Source: Bradyrhizobium sp. 138 (GTDB lineage Bacteria; Pseudomonadota; Alphaproteobacteria; Rhizobiales; Xanthobacteraceae). From it: a DNA stretch of 64,000 nucleotides. This document shows, piece after piece, positions 31,045-39,549 of the stretch (the first letter of the stretch is position 1; the number at the start of each line of letters is the position of its first letter). The position numbers and the translations under genes are program-made. Location: NCBI RefSeq assembly GCF_023074075.1, contig NZ_JADPKT010000007.1:434001-498000 (forward strand), read 5' to 3'. The notes below the pieces were generated by a model, which had not been told where the DNA came from, did no database searches, and saw only the letters and a list, made by a program, of their open reading frames with translations.

Positions 31045-31599
31045 TCAGACCTTCTCGACCTGACCGAATTCCAGTTCGACCGGCGTGGCGCGGCCGAAGA
31101 TCGACACCGCGACCTTCACGCGCGAGCGCGCCTCGTCGATTTCCTCGACGACGCCCGAGAACGAGGCGAACGGGCCATCGGCCACGCGCACGTTCTCGCC
31201 GATCTCGAACGACACCGACGCCTTCGGCCGTTCCACGCCCTCCTGCACCTGGTGCAGGATGCGCATGGCCTCGGCTTCCGAGATCGGCATCGGCTTGTTC
31301 TCGGCGCCGAGGAAGCCCGTAACCTTCGGCGTGTTCTTGATCAGATGAAACGCCTCGTCGGTCAGCTTCATCTTCACCAGCACGTAGCCCGGGAAGAACT
31401 TGCGCTCGGCGTCGATCTTGCGGCCGCGGCGCACTTCCGTGACCTTCTCGGTCGGAACCAGCACCAGCTCGAACAGCTCCTCGAGCCCGCGCTGCTTGGC
31501 CTGCTCGCGGATCGATTCGGCGACCTTCTTCTCGAAGTTCGAATAGGCGTGGACGATGTACCAGCGCTTGTCAGACAGTTGAGCGGTTGCTGTTGCCAT
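31045..31599 (-). CDS. nusG: transcription antitermination factor NusG
   Basis: NusG binds RNA polymerase and links it to Rho and to the leading ribosome. The ATG at 31599 gives 184 residues starting MATATAQLSDKRWYIVHAYS. The N-terminal NGN domain includes the segment RKFFPGYVLVKM, and the C-terminal KOW domain has VRVADGPFASFSGVVEEID. The open frame continues far upstream through secE, but that part is not NusG. The start codon overlaps the secE stop by one base (TGATG), so the pair is coupled. Confidence 0.97.
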   Translation of the reverse strand: MATATAQLSDKRWYIVHAYSNFEKKVAESIREQAKQRGLEELFELVLVPTEKVTEVRRGRKIDAERKFFPGYVLVKMKLTDEAFHLIKNTPKVTGFLGAENKPMPISEAEAMRILHQVQEGVERPKASVSFEIGENVRVADGPFASFSGVVEEIDEARSRVKVAVSIFGRATPVELEFGQVEKV

Positions 31600-31790
31600 C
31601 AGTGGATGCCCAGAAGGAAGGTGATGAGGACACGGATAATCTGGTCGGCGGCGAAGAAGAAGATCGAGGCCACGGCGACCATGACGAACACCATGATGGT
31701 GGTGATCGTGGTCTCGCGGCGGGTCGGCCAGGTGACCTTGGCCGTCTCCGAGCGCACTTCCTGCAAGAACTTGAACGGGCTGACTGCCAT
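31599..31790 (-). CDS. secE: protein translocase subunit SecE
   Basis: SecE is the small clamp of the SecYEG channel in the inner membrane. The ATG at 31790 gives 63 residues, MAVSPFKFLQEVRSETAKVT, then one C-terminal membrane segment (about residues 31-58). The signature EVRSETAKVTWPTRRET is the SecE amphipathic helix. This is the short single-span form usual outside the enterobacteria. A TTG 15 bp upstream is a less likely start. Its stop overlaps the nusG ATG by one base. Confidence 0.95.
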   Translation of the reverse strand: MAVSPFKFLQEVRSETAKVTWPTRRETTITTIMVFVMVAVASIFFFAADQIIRVLITFLLGIH

Positions 31791-32103
31791 CGTTTTGATG
31801 TCCAACGTCCGTCGACAGACGCGAATGAATTTCAGGGATCCGAACAGCCGCCGTTGGCCCAGCCCTCTGTCTCGAAGGATGAGCCGGAAACCGGGCTCGA
31901 TTGTTCGGGGATTTCAAAGCCGCGCCGGAGATCCGCGTCTAACGGGCCGGCTGCGAGTGCGGGGTATCTACTGCGAATGGGGCCAAAGGTCAAGATACAG
32001 GAGGCTCGTCTGGCCCCATCGCCGTTCCTGGGCGGCAGAGCAGAGCGCAGGCGAATCAAGAACTTATCTGCCCCACCCTTGCACGGCCTGACGGCACGCG
32101 CGG
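31791..32103. other. 313-bp region upstream of secE
   Basis: No gene is seen, and in particular no tRNA-Trp gene, which stands next to secE in many proteobacteria but here lies at 58011-58086. The region contains a good minus-strand promoter (31965-31993). It is also the junction between the conserved core genes and the sugar cluster. Confidence 0.6.
31965..31993 (-). promoter_or_regulatory. sigma-70-type promoter for secE-nusG
   Basis: On the minus strand TTGACC (31993-31988), preceded by C, is followed by a 17-bp spacer and TAGATA (31970-31965). Both hexamers and the spacing fit the alphaproteobacterial housekeeping promoter. Transcription would start near 31958, about 170 bp before secE. 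Confidence 0.6.
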
Positions 32104-33372
32104 TCAGTCGGCCCGGTCGACCATCGAAATGCCCGGCAGCGGCACCACGAACTTTCCACCTTCGGCGAAATAGCGGGCGTGCTTGGCCCGGATCGGGTCG
32201 ACATAGCGCCAGGCGAAGACGACCACGAATGCCGGCTTGCGCTCGTAGAGGGTGGCGGGCGGCAGGATCGGAATGTCATATCCCGGGCCGGCCATCACGT
32301 TCCCCTTCTTGGGGTCGTCGTCCACCAGGAAGTCGATCTTGCTCTCCAGGCCGAACTGCGGCAGCAGGGTCGTGGTGCCGACCGAGACGCCGTAGCCGGC
32401 AACGAGCTGCCCGCGCGCATGGGCGGCATCGGCCATCGCGACCAACTCGTCGCGGATCGCGGCGATCCGCTTCACGTAGGGCGCATAATAGGCCGGCTGA
32501 TCGACGCCGAGCCGCTCTTCCTCGGCAACGAAGCGCGCGACCTCGGCCGACGGTTTCTTGGCGCCACCGGCACGCTGCACGGTCACGCGGATCGAGCCCC
32601 CCTTGGTCCAGATGTGCTGGACGTCGATCAGCTCCATGCCGAGCCGGGCAAAGAAACGGATCAGCGGCTTGATGTTAAAATACGACAGATGCTCGTGATA
32701 GACGGTGTCGAGCAGGTTCTTCTCGGTGACGTCGACGCCGTATTGCGTTTCGAAGACGAACAATCCATCCGGCGCGAGCACGTCGCGAACTCCGATCACC
32801 AGCGGATCGAGATTGTCGACATTGGCGATCATGTTGTTGGCGATCACGACGCTCGCCGCGCCGTGGCTCTGCAGGATGCGGTGACCGATGGCATCGGTGA
32901 AGAAATCGCCGATGGTCTCGATTCCCGCCTCCGTCGCGCGCCGCGCAATGTCGACCGCGGGATCGACACCCAATACCCGCATCCCGCGCTCCCTGAAGAA
33001 GCCGAGCAGCGATCCGTCATTGCTACCGAGCTCGACGACCAGCGAGCCCGGCGCAATGCCGAAGCGGCTGACGACGTCGTTGGCATAGCCGGCGAAGTGC
33101 TCACGCAGGCCGAGCGAGAGCGAGGTGGTGTAGACGTAGTTGCGGTACTGGATCTCGGGATTGCCGACATGGAGAATCTGGAGATGGCCGCAATCCCTGC
33201 ACAGATGCAGCGCCATCGGCACCGCGGCCCGGAACACCGGATCGTCGACGCTGGCGTCCGGGACCTGGAAGTTCGGCGTGCCGATCGGCATGCCTGCCAT
33301 CGGGACGACAAGCTCCTGCTTGTCCGAATGACAGAGGCGGCAGGTATGGCGGACGTAGAACAGATTTTTCAT
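32104..33372 (-). CDS. zinc-binding class I SAM C-methyltransferase (sugar branching type)
   Basis: The 422-residue protein has the three-part layout of NDP-sugar C-methyltransferases: an N-terminal zinc-binding unit (Cys11, Cys14, Cys58, Cys61), a SAM-binding domain with VVELGSNDGSLLG near residues 112-124, and a C-terminal Rossmann-like domain with AGYGVSVGTTTLL. Family members put a methyl group on carbon 3 of activated deoxysugars, making branched sugars. It is in the same direction as the flippase-like and SIS genes and has a paralogue at 50699-51916. The family is clear; the sugar and position are inferred from the family only. Confidence 0.85.
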   Translation of the reverse strand: MKNLFYVRHTCRLCHSDKQELVVPMAGMPIGTPNFQVPDASVDDPVFRAAVPMALHLCRDCGHLQILHVGNPEIQYRNYVYTTSLSLGLREHFAGYANDVVSRFGIAPGSLVVELGSNDGSLLGFFRERGMRVLGVDPAVDIARRATEAGIETIGDFFTDAIGHRILQSHGAASVVIANNMIANVDNLDPLVIGVRDVLAPDGLFVFETQYGVDVTEKNLLDTVYHEHLSYFNIKPLIRFFARLGMELIDVQHIWTKGGSIRVTVQRAGGAKKPSAEVARFVAEEERLGVDQPAYYAPYVKRIAAIRDELVAMADAAHARGQLVAGYGVSVGTTTLLPQFGLESKIDFLVDDDPKKGNVMAGPGYDIPILPPATLYERKPAFVVVFAWRYVDPIRAKHARYFAEGGKFVVPLPGISMVDRAD

Positions 33373-33457
33373 CGTGGAACCGAAAAATGAGACACGCGAT
33401 CGGGTGAGGCAATCTCACCCCGTGAAGACCAGACCGGCAGCAACGGGCTCAAACGGG

Positions 33458-34474
33458 TCATGGGTGGCTCGAGACTTCCTTGCCCAGCCCATAGCTGGGC
33501 GCTTCCTCCGCTGCCTTGGCAGCCTTGTCCGCGGAATATGAGCCGCGCTCCGGACTTGCCAACCAGATCGCACCGCCGACGAGCCCGATGATCACGCTGA
33601 TGGCGCCCAGCAGGAGCGAAACCGACAGCGCTTCCTCGGAAGGCACGCCCGCCAGACCGAGGCAGGCGACCATCGCTCCCTCACGAACGCCCCAGCCGCT
33701 GATCGAGATCGGGACGGCCGTCAACAGCACCACCGGCGGAATCAGGACGACGGCGTCCAGCACCGAGAGCTGGGCTCCGACACCGCGCGCCAAGGAGTAG
33801 CACGCCGCCGCGGTCACGAGGTGGATGAGAAGCGCCGACCCGAACAGCAAAGCGCGGCGCTCGGACTGCAGGAGAAGAAACCTGACCAGCGTTCCGAACC
33901 GGACGAAGCTTGCGATCGCCGGATGCGCGATGAGGCGCCCAGGCAAACGGTCGAGCGTCAACAGGACCACGGTGCCGGCGACGCCTGCCAGCGTCAGCCC
34001 ACCGATGGCCAGGATCGCGGCCTGATTGGACACGCGCGACAGCAGCAACGGCAATCCGGCCACCATCAGCACGATCAGCCCGATCAATGCCGTGAAACGG
34101 TCGGCCGCAACGCCCTTGACCGCCTGCGGCCATTGCACGCCACGCTGGCGCAGCAGCCACATCCGCACCGCGTCCCCGCCGACCGACGACGGCAACACCT
34201 GATTGAACCAGAGGCTGATCATGAGGATGCGCCAGCCCGCGAGCCACTGCAGCGACACGCCGAGCGCGCGCATGATCAGCTCCCATCGGCCGTTGAGCAC
34301 GAAGGTCTGGAAGAAGATCAGCGCCAGCGCGAGCGCAAACAGGAAAGGATCGACCGAGACGAGATGGCTACGCAACCGTTGCAGGTCGAGCCCGCGCGCG
34401 ATGTAGACCAGCACGGCGATCGACAGCAGCAGCTTTACCGAAAACAGGGCCGCCTGTTTGAACCGCGACTGCAT
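33458..34474 (-). CDS. UPF0104/LPG-synthase-TM family membrane protein
   Basis: A 338-residue polytopic inner-membrane protein with about eight hydrophobic segments, of the family that includes the membrane part of MprF and flippase-like proteins of archaeal glycosylation (AglD-related). The signature region WRILMISLWFNQVLPSSVGGDA is conserved with the second copy at 47093-48070. Family members have been linked to lipid transfer or flipping, so here it may move a lipid-linked sugar. It is 12 bp downstream of the SIS gene and 85 bp upstream of the C-methyltransferase gene. The role is inference. Confidence 0.75.
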   Translation of the reverse strand: MQSRFKQAALFSVKLLLSIAVLVYIARGLDLQRLRSHLVSVDPFLFALALALIFFQTFVLNGRWELIMRALGVSLQWLAGWRILMISLWFNQVLPSSVGGDAVRMWLLRQRGVQWPQAVKGVAADRFTALIGLIVLMVAGLPLLLSRVSNQAAILAIGGLTLAGVAGTVVLLTLDRLPGRLIAHPAIASFVRFGTLVRFLLLQSERRALLFGSALLIHLVTAAACYSLARGVGAQLSVLDAVVLIPPVVLLTAVPISISGWGVREGAMVACLGLAGVPSEEALSVSLLLGAISVIIGLVGGAIWLASPERGSYSADKAAKAAEEAPSYGLGKEVSSHP

Positions 34475-34486
34475 CTTGTGTCCGCC

Positions 34487-35098
34487 TCAGGATGCCGGAT
34501 ATTCCGCGCGACCGATGACGAGGTCGATCGCGGCCATCATCCAGAACTGGTGCGTGGTTTCGACAATGTTGTAGCTGCGGCTATCGACCCAGAAATTGAC
34601 GTCGCCGAGATTGCGCAGAGGATTGTCAGCGTTCATCCCCGACAGCGCGATCACATCGAGCTTCATCGCCCTCGCCTGCGCAACCGCGTTGAGGATGTTC
34701 TTCGAGCGTCCCGACGAGCTGATCGCGACCAGGCAGTCGCCGGCACGGGCGTTCAGCCGCACGGCGTGCGCGATCCAATCCTCGAACCCGTAGTCGTTGG
34801 CAAGGCAGGACATCATGCTCGCGTCGCTGAAGCAGAGCGCAGGCACCGATGCGTTCTTCGCCAGATCGATCGCCAGATGCGAGGCGATGCCGGCCGAGCC
34901 GCCATTGCCGATGAAGATGACGCGGCCACCCTGCTCGCGCGTGCGCAACCAGGCGGCGCGGGTGGCGGAGATCCCGGCAAAAACGATGTCGTCGACCGCC
35001 GTCGCGCGATGGAGGCGCCCCACATAATCGTCGAGGAAAGCCTTGTGATCGGGATCGACGGACTCGGCGGGCATGGGCTGGCGGCTCGATTGCAACAT
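34487..35098 (-). CDS. SIS-domain phosphosugar isomerase, GmhA-like
   Basis: The likely start is the ATG at 35098 (203 residues); the frame stays open for 30 more codons upstream and a later ATG at 35074 is also possible. The SIS fold is shown by FIGNGGSAGIASHLAIDLAKN and by VAISSSGRSKNILNAV, which are the phosphosugar-binding loops, with the ETTHQFWMMAAID helix near the end as in sedoheptulose-7-phosphate isomerases. GmhA converts sedoheptulose 7-phosphate to a heptose phosphate, which would feed the nucleotidyltransferase/kinase fusion across the divergent gap. Isomerase of a related sugar phosphate is equally possible. Confidence 0.8.
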   Translation of the reverse strand: MLQSSRQPMPAESVDPDHKAFLDDYVGRLHRATAVDDIVFAGISATRAAWLRTREQGGRVIFIGNGGSAGIASHLAIDLAKNASVPALCFSDASMMSCLANDYGFEDWIAHAVRLNARAGDCLVAISSSGRSKNILNAVAQARAMKLDVIALSGMNADNPLRNLGDVNFWVDSRSYNIVETTHQFWMMAAIDLVIGRAEYPAS

Positions 35099-35136
35099 GG
35101 CCGGGTGATACCGGCTATTACCAAGGATTGCAAAGG

Positions 35137-35142
35137 TATAAT
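35137..35142 (+). promoter_or_regulatory. possible -10 element in the divergent gap
   Basis: A perfect TATAAT lies about 100 bp upstream of the epimerase gene in the gap between divergent units, but no acceptable -35 hexamer stands at 17 bp. On sequence alone it is only a hint of where the plus-strand sugar operon starts. Confidence 0.3.
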
Positions 35143-35239
35143 GCTTGCAAAGTCGGCGAGCGGCTGATAGTCGGCTTTCGAGTTTCACTTAACATTGGCG
35201 GGCCTGTTTCGCTGGGCATTCGCGTCACGGATGTTCCCC

Positions 35240-36253
35240 ATGAAATGCATTGTCACTGGCGGCGCAGGTTTCATCGGAAGTCACCTCGTCGACCGCCTCC
35301 TCGATGATGGCCATGAGGTCATCGCGCTCGATAATTTCGTGATCGGCCGCCCCGAAAATCTGGCCTCGCGCGCCAATTCGAGCCAGCTGAAGGTCGTGCG
35401 GGCCGATGTCACCGACCTCGAATCGATCAAACCGTATTTCCACGGTATCGACTGGGTCTTCCACCTCGCGGCGCTGGCCGACATCGTCCCCTCGATCGAG
35501 TCCCCGATCCCGTATCATCGCGCCAATGTCGACGGCACGGTCAACGTTCTCGAGGCGGCGCGGCACGCGGGCGCCAAGCGTTTCGTCTACGCTGCGTCGT
35601 CATCCTGCTACGGCATTCCCGACGTCTATCCGACGCCGGAAAGCGCCGAGATCCGGCCGATGTATCCCTACGCGCTTACCAAGAATCTCGGCGAGCAGTG
35701 CGTTATGCACTGGTGCCAGGTCTACAAGCTGCCCGCGGTCGCGCTGCGCCTGTTCAACGTATACGGGCCGCGTCATCGCACCACCGGCACTTACGGCGCG
35801 GTGTTCGGCGTGTTCATGGCGCAGAAGCTCGCCGGCAGGCCCTTCACGGTGGTCGGCGATGGCGAGCAGACGCGCGACTTCACCTTCGTCAGCGACGTCG
35901 CGGACGCCTTCGTGACTGCCGCGCGCTCCGATATCTCGCACGAAATATTCAACGTCGGTTCGGACAACACCTACAGCGTCAACCGGTTGGTCGAGCTTCT
36001 CGGCGGCGACAAGGTCCACATTCCCAAGCGCCCGGGCGAGCCCGATTGCACCTACGCCGACATCACCAAGATCAAGCGAGTCCTGAACTGGACGCCGAAG
36101 GTGAAATTCGAGGACGGCGTCGCGACGATGCTGAAATCGATGGATCAGTACAAGGACGCGCCGCTGTGGACGGTCGACAAGATCGCCGACGCCACCAAGG
36201 ACTGGTTCAAATATCTCGGTGACGACAAGGGCTCGCCGAAGGCAAGCTCTTGA
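35240..36253 (+). CDS. NAD-dependent epimerase/dehydratase of the extended SDR family
   Basis: A 337-residue enzyme resembling UDP-glucose 4-epimerase relatives that act on nucleotide sugars. It has the NAD motif GGAGFIG (residues 7-13), the serine region AASSSCYG and the catalytic pair Tyr144 and Lys148 (YALTK). An ATG at 35231 is an alternative start, adding three residues. It is the first gene of the long plus-strand sugar series, with 83 bp to the nucleotidyltransferase/kinase gene. The sugar is unknown; 4-epimerase, dehydratase or 4-keto reductase are all compatible. Confidence 0.85.
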   Translation: MKCIVTGGAGFIGSHLVDRLLDDGHEVIALDNFVIGRPENLASRANSSQLKVVRADVTDLESIKPYFHGIDWVFHLAALADIVPSIESPIPYHRANVDGTVNVLEAARHAGAKRFVYAASSSCYGIPDVYPTPESAEIRPMYPYALTKNLGEQCVMHWCQVYKLPAVALRLFNVYGPRHRTTGTYGAVFGVFMAQKLAGRPFTVVGDGEQTRDFTFVSDVADAFVTAARSDISHEIFNVGSDNTYSVNRLVELLGGDKVHIPKRPGEPDCTYADITKIKRVLNWTPKVKFEDGVATMLKSMDQYKDAPLWTVDKIADATKDWFKYLGDDKGSPKASS

Positions 36254-36336
36254 ACAGGTTCGCCGGATATCGTTGCTGCGAGTCGATCAATTTCGCGCCG
36301 GCCATTTGAGACCTACCGGCGCTTTGGGTAATTCAC

Positions 36337-37902
36337 ATGGGTAATGCACCGACAGACAAGCCGGCCGGCCATCCGGCACCGCACGAGAAGATCAAGACGA
36401 TCGAGGAGCTCGGCGCGGTTGCGCGCGCTGCGCAGGCAAAGGGCCAGACCGTCGCGCTGTGCCACGGCGTGTTCGATCTGGTGCATCTCGGCCACGTCCG
36501 GCACATCCTGGCGGCGCGCAACGAGGCCGACGTGGTGATCGTGACCATCACCGCCGACCGTTTCGTCAACAAGGGCCCGGGGCGGCCGATCTTTCCGGAG
36601 AACATGCGCGCCGAGATGCTGGCCGCGCTCGGCACGGTCGATTGGGTCGGCATCAACCGGACCTCCAGCGCCGAGCCGGTCCTCGATACCGTGCGTCCCG
36701 ACATCTACGTGAAGGGCTCGGACTACGAAAACCCCGAGGATGACGTCACCGGAAAGATCGCCACCGAGCGCGATGCGGTCGAACGTCATGGCGGGCGGAT
36801 CGTCTTCACGCGCGACGTGACCTTCAGCTCGTCGTCGCTGCTGAACCGCTACTTCGACATCTACGACCCACCCTTGCGCGACTATCTCCAGAAGGTGCGT
36901 GAAGGCGGCGGCGCCGAACGCCTGCTGAGGCTGATCGACAAGATCCAGGACATGCACGTCGTGCTGGTCGGCGACACCATCATCGACGAATACCAGTACG
37001 TCACGGCGCTCGGGAAGGCTTCGAAGGAGAACATCGTCGCTACGCTGTTCAAGAATGGCGAGCAATTTGCCGGCGGCGTCATTGCCGCGGCCAATCACGT
37101 GGCGAGCTTCTGCAAGTCGGTGGAGATCGTCACGACGCTGGGCGGCAACGACTACCCCGAAGAGTTCATTCGCGCGCATGTCCGCCCGAACGTCACGCTG
37201 ACGCCGATCCGCATCCAGGGCCGCCCGACGACGCGCAAATTGCGGTACGTCGAGATGGGCTATCTGCACAAGCTGTTCGAAGTCTACACGATGGACGACA
37301 CGCCGCTGGACGAGAGCGCGCGCAAGGAGATCGACAAGGTCACCGCGGAACGCGCGCGCGGCGCGGACGTGGTCATCGTCACCGATTTCGGTCACGGCAT
37401 GATCGCGTCCAGCACGATCGACACTTTGATCGCGAACTCCAAATTCCTGGCGGTCAACGCCCAGAGCAACAGCGGCAACCACGGCTACAATCTGATCACG
37501 AAATATCCACGGGCCGACTACGTCTGCATCGACGCGCCGGAAGCGCGCCTCGCCGCCACCGACAAGTTCAACGACATTGCATCGGTGATCCAGGACGGCC
37601 TGCACGGCAAGATCGATTGCGACAACATGATCATCACGCACGGCTCCTTCGGCTGTTACCCCTTCTCGTCGAAGACCGGGGTCGCGCGTGTGCCCGCTTT
37701 TACCAAGACCGTCGTGGACACGGTCGGCGCCGGCGATGCGTTCCTGACGATTACGGCGCCGCTGGTGGCGGCCGGCGGCAATATCGAGGACGTCGCCTTC
37801 ATCGGTAACGCGGCGGGCGCGATCAAGGTCGGCATCGTCGGTCACCGCAGCTCGGTCGAAAAGGCGCCGCTGGTCAAATTCGTCACCGCGTTGTTGAAGT
37901 GA
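36337..37902 (+). CDS. nucleotidyltransferase-PfkB kinase fusion, HldE-like with swapped domains
   Basis: A 521-residue two-domain protein. The N-terminal part (about residues 35-175) is a cytidylyltransferase-type domain with the HLGH motif at residues 50-53 and YVKGSDYENPEDD and SSSSLLNRYF segments like those of RfaE domain II. The C-terminal part (about 205-515) is a PfkB/ribokinase-fold kinase with the GAGD motif at 464-467. In HldE, which makes ADP-heptose, the order is kinase first, so this is the reverse. It probably phosphorylates and activates a sugar phosphate, perhaps a heptose, with a nucleotide. The gene lies 83 bp after the epimerase and 28 bp before the next one. Confidence 0.85.
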   Translation: MGNAPTDKPAGHPAPHEKIKTIEELGAVARAAQAKGQTVALCHGVFDLVHLGHVRHILAARNEADVVIVTITADRFVNKGPGRPIFPENMRAEMLAALGTVDWVGINRTSSAEPVLDTVRPDIYVKGSDYENPEDDVTGKIATERDAVERHGGRIVFTRDVTFSSSSLLNRYFDIYDPPLRDYLQKVREGGGAERLLRLIDKIQDMHVVLVGDTIIDEYQYVTALGKASKENIVATLFKNGEQFAGGVIAAANHVASFCKSVEIVTTLGGNDYPEEFIRAHVRPNVTLTPIRIQGRPTTRKLRYVEMGYLHKLFEVYTMDDTPLDESARKEIDKVTAERARGADVVIVTDFGHGMIASSTIDTLIANSKFLAVNAQSNSGNHGYNLITKYPRADYVCIDAPEARLAATDKFNDIASVIQDGLHGKIDCDNMIITHGSFGCYPFSSKTGVARVPAFTKTVVDTVGAGDAFLTITAPLVAAGGNIEDVAFIGNAAGAIKVGIVGHRSSVEKAPLVKFVTALLK

Positions 37903-37930
37903 TGCGAACGAGAAATTCGGAGAACGACAA

Positions 37931-38932
37931 GTGATTGATCAGAAATGGAACGTGATGGTCACCGGTGGCGCCGGCTATGTCGGCAGCGTGCTGGTTCCCC
38001 GGTTGCTGGCGGCCGGCCACATGGTCACGGTGCTCGACCTCTTCATGTACGGCGATGACGTCTTCAACGCCGTTCGCGACAATCCGAACCTGCGCCTGAT
38101 CAAGGGCGACATCCGCGACGAGGCCGCGATCAACGAGGCCCTGCGCGGCAACAATGCGGTGATCCACCTCGCCTGCATCTCCAACGACCCCTCGTTCGAG
38201 CTGGATCCGGGGCTCGGCAAGTCCATCAACTACGACTGCTTCCGTCCGATGGTGCGCGCCGCGAAGAAGGCCGGCGTCAAGCGCTTCATCTATGCCTCCT
38301 CGTCGAGCGTTTACGGCATCAAGGACGAGGCCGAGGTGACCGAGGAACTGTCCTGCGAGCCGCTCACGGACTACTCCAAGTTCAAGGCGATGTGCGAGAC
38401 CGACCTCGCCGACGAGGCCACGTCCGGCTTCGTCACCTGCACGGTTCGTCCGGCCACCGTCTGCGGCTACGCTCCGCGGCAGCGGCTCGACGTCGTCGTC
38501 AACATCCTGACCAACCTCGCGGTCAACACCGGCCGCATCCGCGTGTTCGGCGGAACGCAGAAGCGGCCCAATCTGCACATCGAGGACATGTCGGCGGCCT
38601 ATCTTTTCCTGCTTCAGCAGGAAGACGCGAAGATCGACGGCAAGACCTACAATATCGGCTACGAAAACCACTCGCTGATGAAGATCGCCGACATCGTCAA
38701 ATCGGTGGTCGGAAACAACGTCGACGTCGCCGTCGAGCCGACCGATGATCTGCGCTCCTACCACGTCTCCTCGGAGAAGATCCGCCGCGAGCTCGGATTT
38801 GCGCCGACGCACACCATCGAGCAGGCCGTGTCTGGCCTCGTGGACGCCTTCAGGGCCGGCCGCCTGCCGAACTCGCTGAGCGATCCCCGGTATTTCAACA
38901 TCAAGATGATGCAGAACATCAGCCTGAAGTGA
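37931..38932 (+). CDS. NAD(P)-dependent sugar epimerase/reductase, extended SDR
   Basis: A 333-residue protein of the nucleotide-sugar epimerase family. The cofactor motif GGAGYVG is at residues 12-18, and the catalytic Tyr148 and Lys152 lie in YSKFK. The start is a GTG at 37931, chosen because GGAG stands 8 nt upstream. The region RPNLHIEDMSAAYLFLL is typical of NDP-sugar 4-epimerases and dTDP-4-dehydrorhamnose-type enzymes. Its last bases overlap the next gene by 4 bp. A second epimerase-type gene in the cluster (35240) suggests two steps on the same sugar or a dehydratase/epimerase split. Confidence 0.85.
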   Translation: MIDQKWNVMVTGGAGYVGSVLVPRLLAAGHMVTVLDLFMYGDDVFNAVRDNPNLRLIKGDIRDEAAINEALRGNNAVIHLACISNDPSFELDPGLGKSINYDCFRPMVRAAKKAGVKRFIYASSSSVYGIKDEAEVTEELSCEPLTDYSKFKAMCETDLADEATSGFVTCTVRPATVCGYAPRQRLDVVVNILTNLAVNTGRIRVFGGTQKRPNLHIEDMSAAYLFLLQQEDAKIDGKTYNIGYENHSLMKIADIVKSVVGNNVDVAVEPTDDLRSYHVSSEKIRRELGFAPTHTIEQAVSGLVDAFRAGRLPNSLSDPRYFNIKMMQNISLK

Positions 38933-39549
38933 GCGGCGTGCGGATCGGCATCGATTTCGACAACACGATCATCTGCTACGACAAGGTCTTTGCCGCCGCC
39001 GCGCGCCAGCGTGGGTTGGTGCCGGAGGGCTGGGTCGGGCTGAAGACCGAGTTGCGGGATTTCTTGCGGTCCCGCGCCGGCGGTGAGCTGGCCTGGCAGG
39101 GGCTGCAGGGCTTCGTCTACGGCAAGGGCATTGGCGGCGCCGGGATCTATCCTGGCGTCCGCGAGTTCCTTGCGGCGTGCCGCAAGGCCGGCGCGAGCGT
39201 CTACATCGTCAGCCACAAGACCCGGTTCGGTCACCAGGATCCCGAGCGCGTCGATCTGCGCGAGGCGGCGCGCGGCTGGCTGAAGGGCGCGGGCCTCATC
39301 GACGTCGCCGATGCGGCGTTGGCGGCAGGCGATATCTATTTCGAGGACACGCTGGCGGCCAAGGTCGAGCGGCTCGCGAGCCTCAAGCTCGATATCTTCA
39401 TTGACGATCTCGTCGATGTCTTCGAGCAGCCGCATTTTCCGAGGGCGACCCGATCGATCCTGTTCACGCAGTCGCAGCCTCCCCATCCCGCGCATTGCGA
39501 ACCGATCGCGACCTGGGTCGATATCCACCGCGGAGTGTTCGCACAATGA
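38929..39549 (+). CDS. HAD-superfamily phosphatase-like protein
   Basis: A 206-residue protein starting with a GTG at 38929 that overlaps the previous stop (GTGA). The HAD nucleophile motif DFDNT lies at residues 9-13 (Asp9, Asp11), with a second segment VYIVSHKTRFG for motif II and IFIDDLVDVFE near the end carrying acidic residues of motif IV. It could remove a phosphate from the sugar intermediate, as GmhB does in the heptose pathway, but it is not clearly a GmhB, and the C-terminal region is unusual. It overlaps the next gene by 4 bp. Function is inferred from fold and neighbours. Confidence 0.7.
   Translation: MSGVRIGIDFDNTIICYDKVFAAAARQRGLVPEGWVGLKTELRDFLRSRAGGELAWQGLQGFVYGKGIGGAGIYPGVREFLAACRKAGASVYIVSHKTRFGHQDPERVDLREAARGWLKGAGLIDVADAALAAGDIYFEDTLAAKVERLASLKLDIFIDDLVDVFEQPHFPRATRSILFTQSQPPHPAHCEPIATWVDIHRGVFAQ

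Noticed and set aside
31800..32100. A possible att repeat matching the tRNA-Trp 3' end at the left border of the sugar block
   Set aside because: No direct copy of the tRNA end was found by eye, so site-specific insertion is not supported.
36306..36334. TTGAGA-N17-TAATTC just before the nucleotidyltransferase/kinase gene
   Set aside because: The start point would fall inside the gene past its ATG, so it cannot serve as its promoter.
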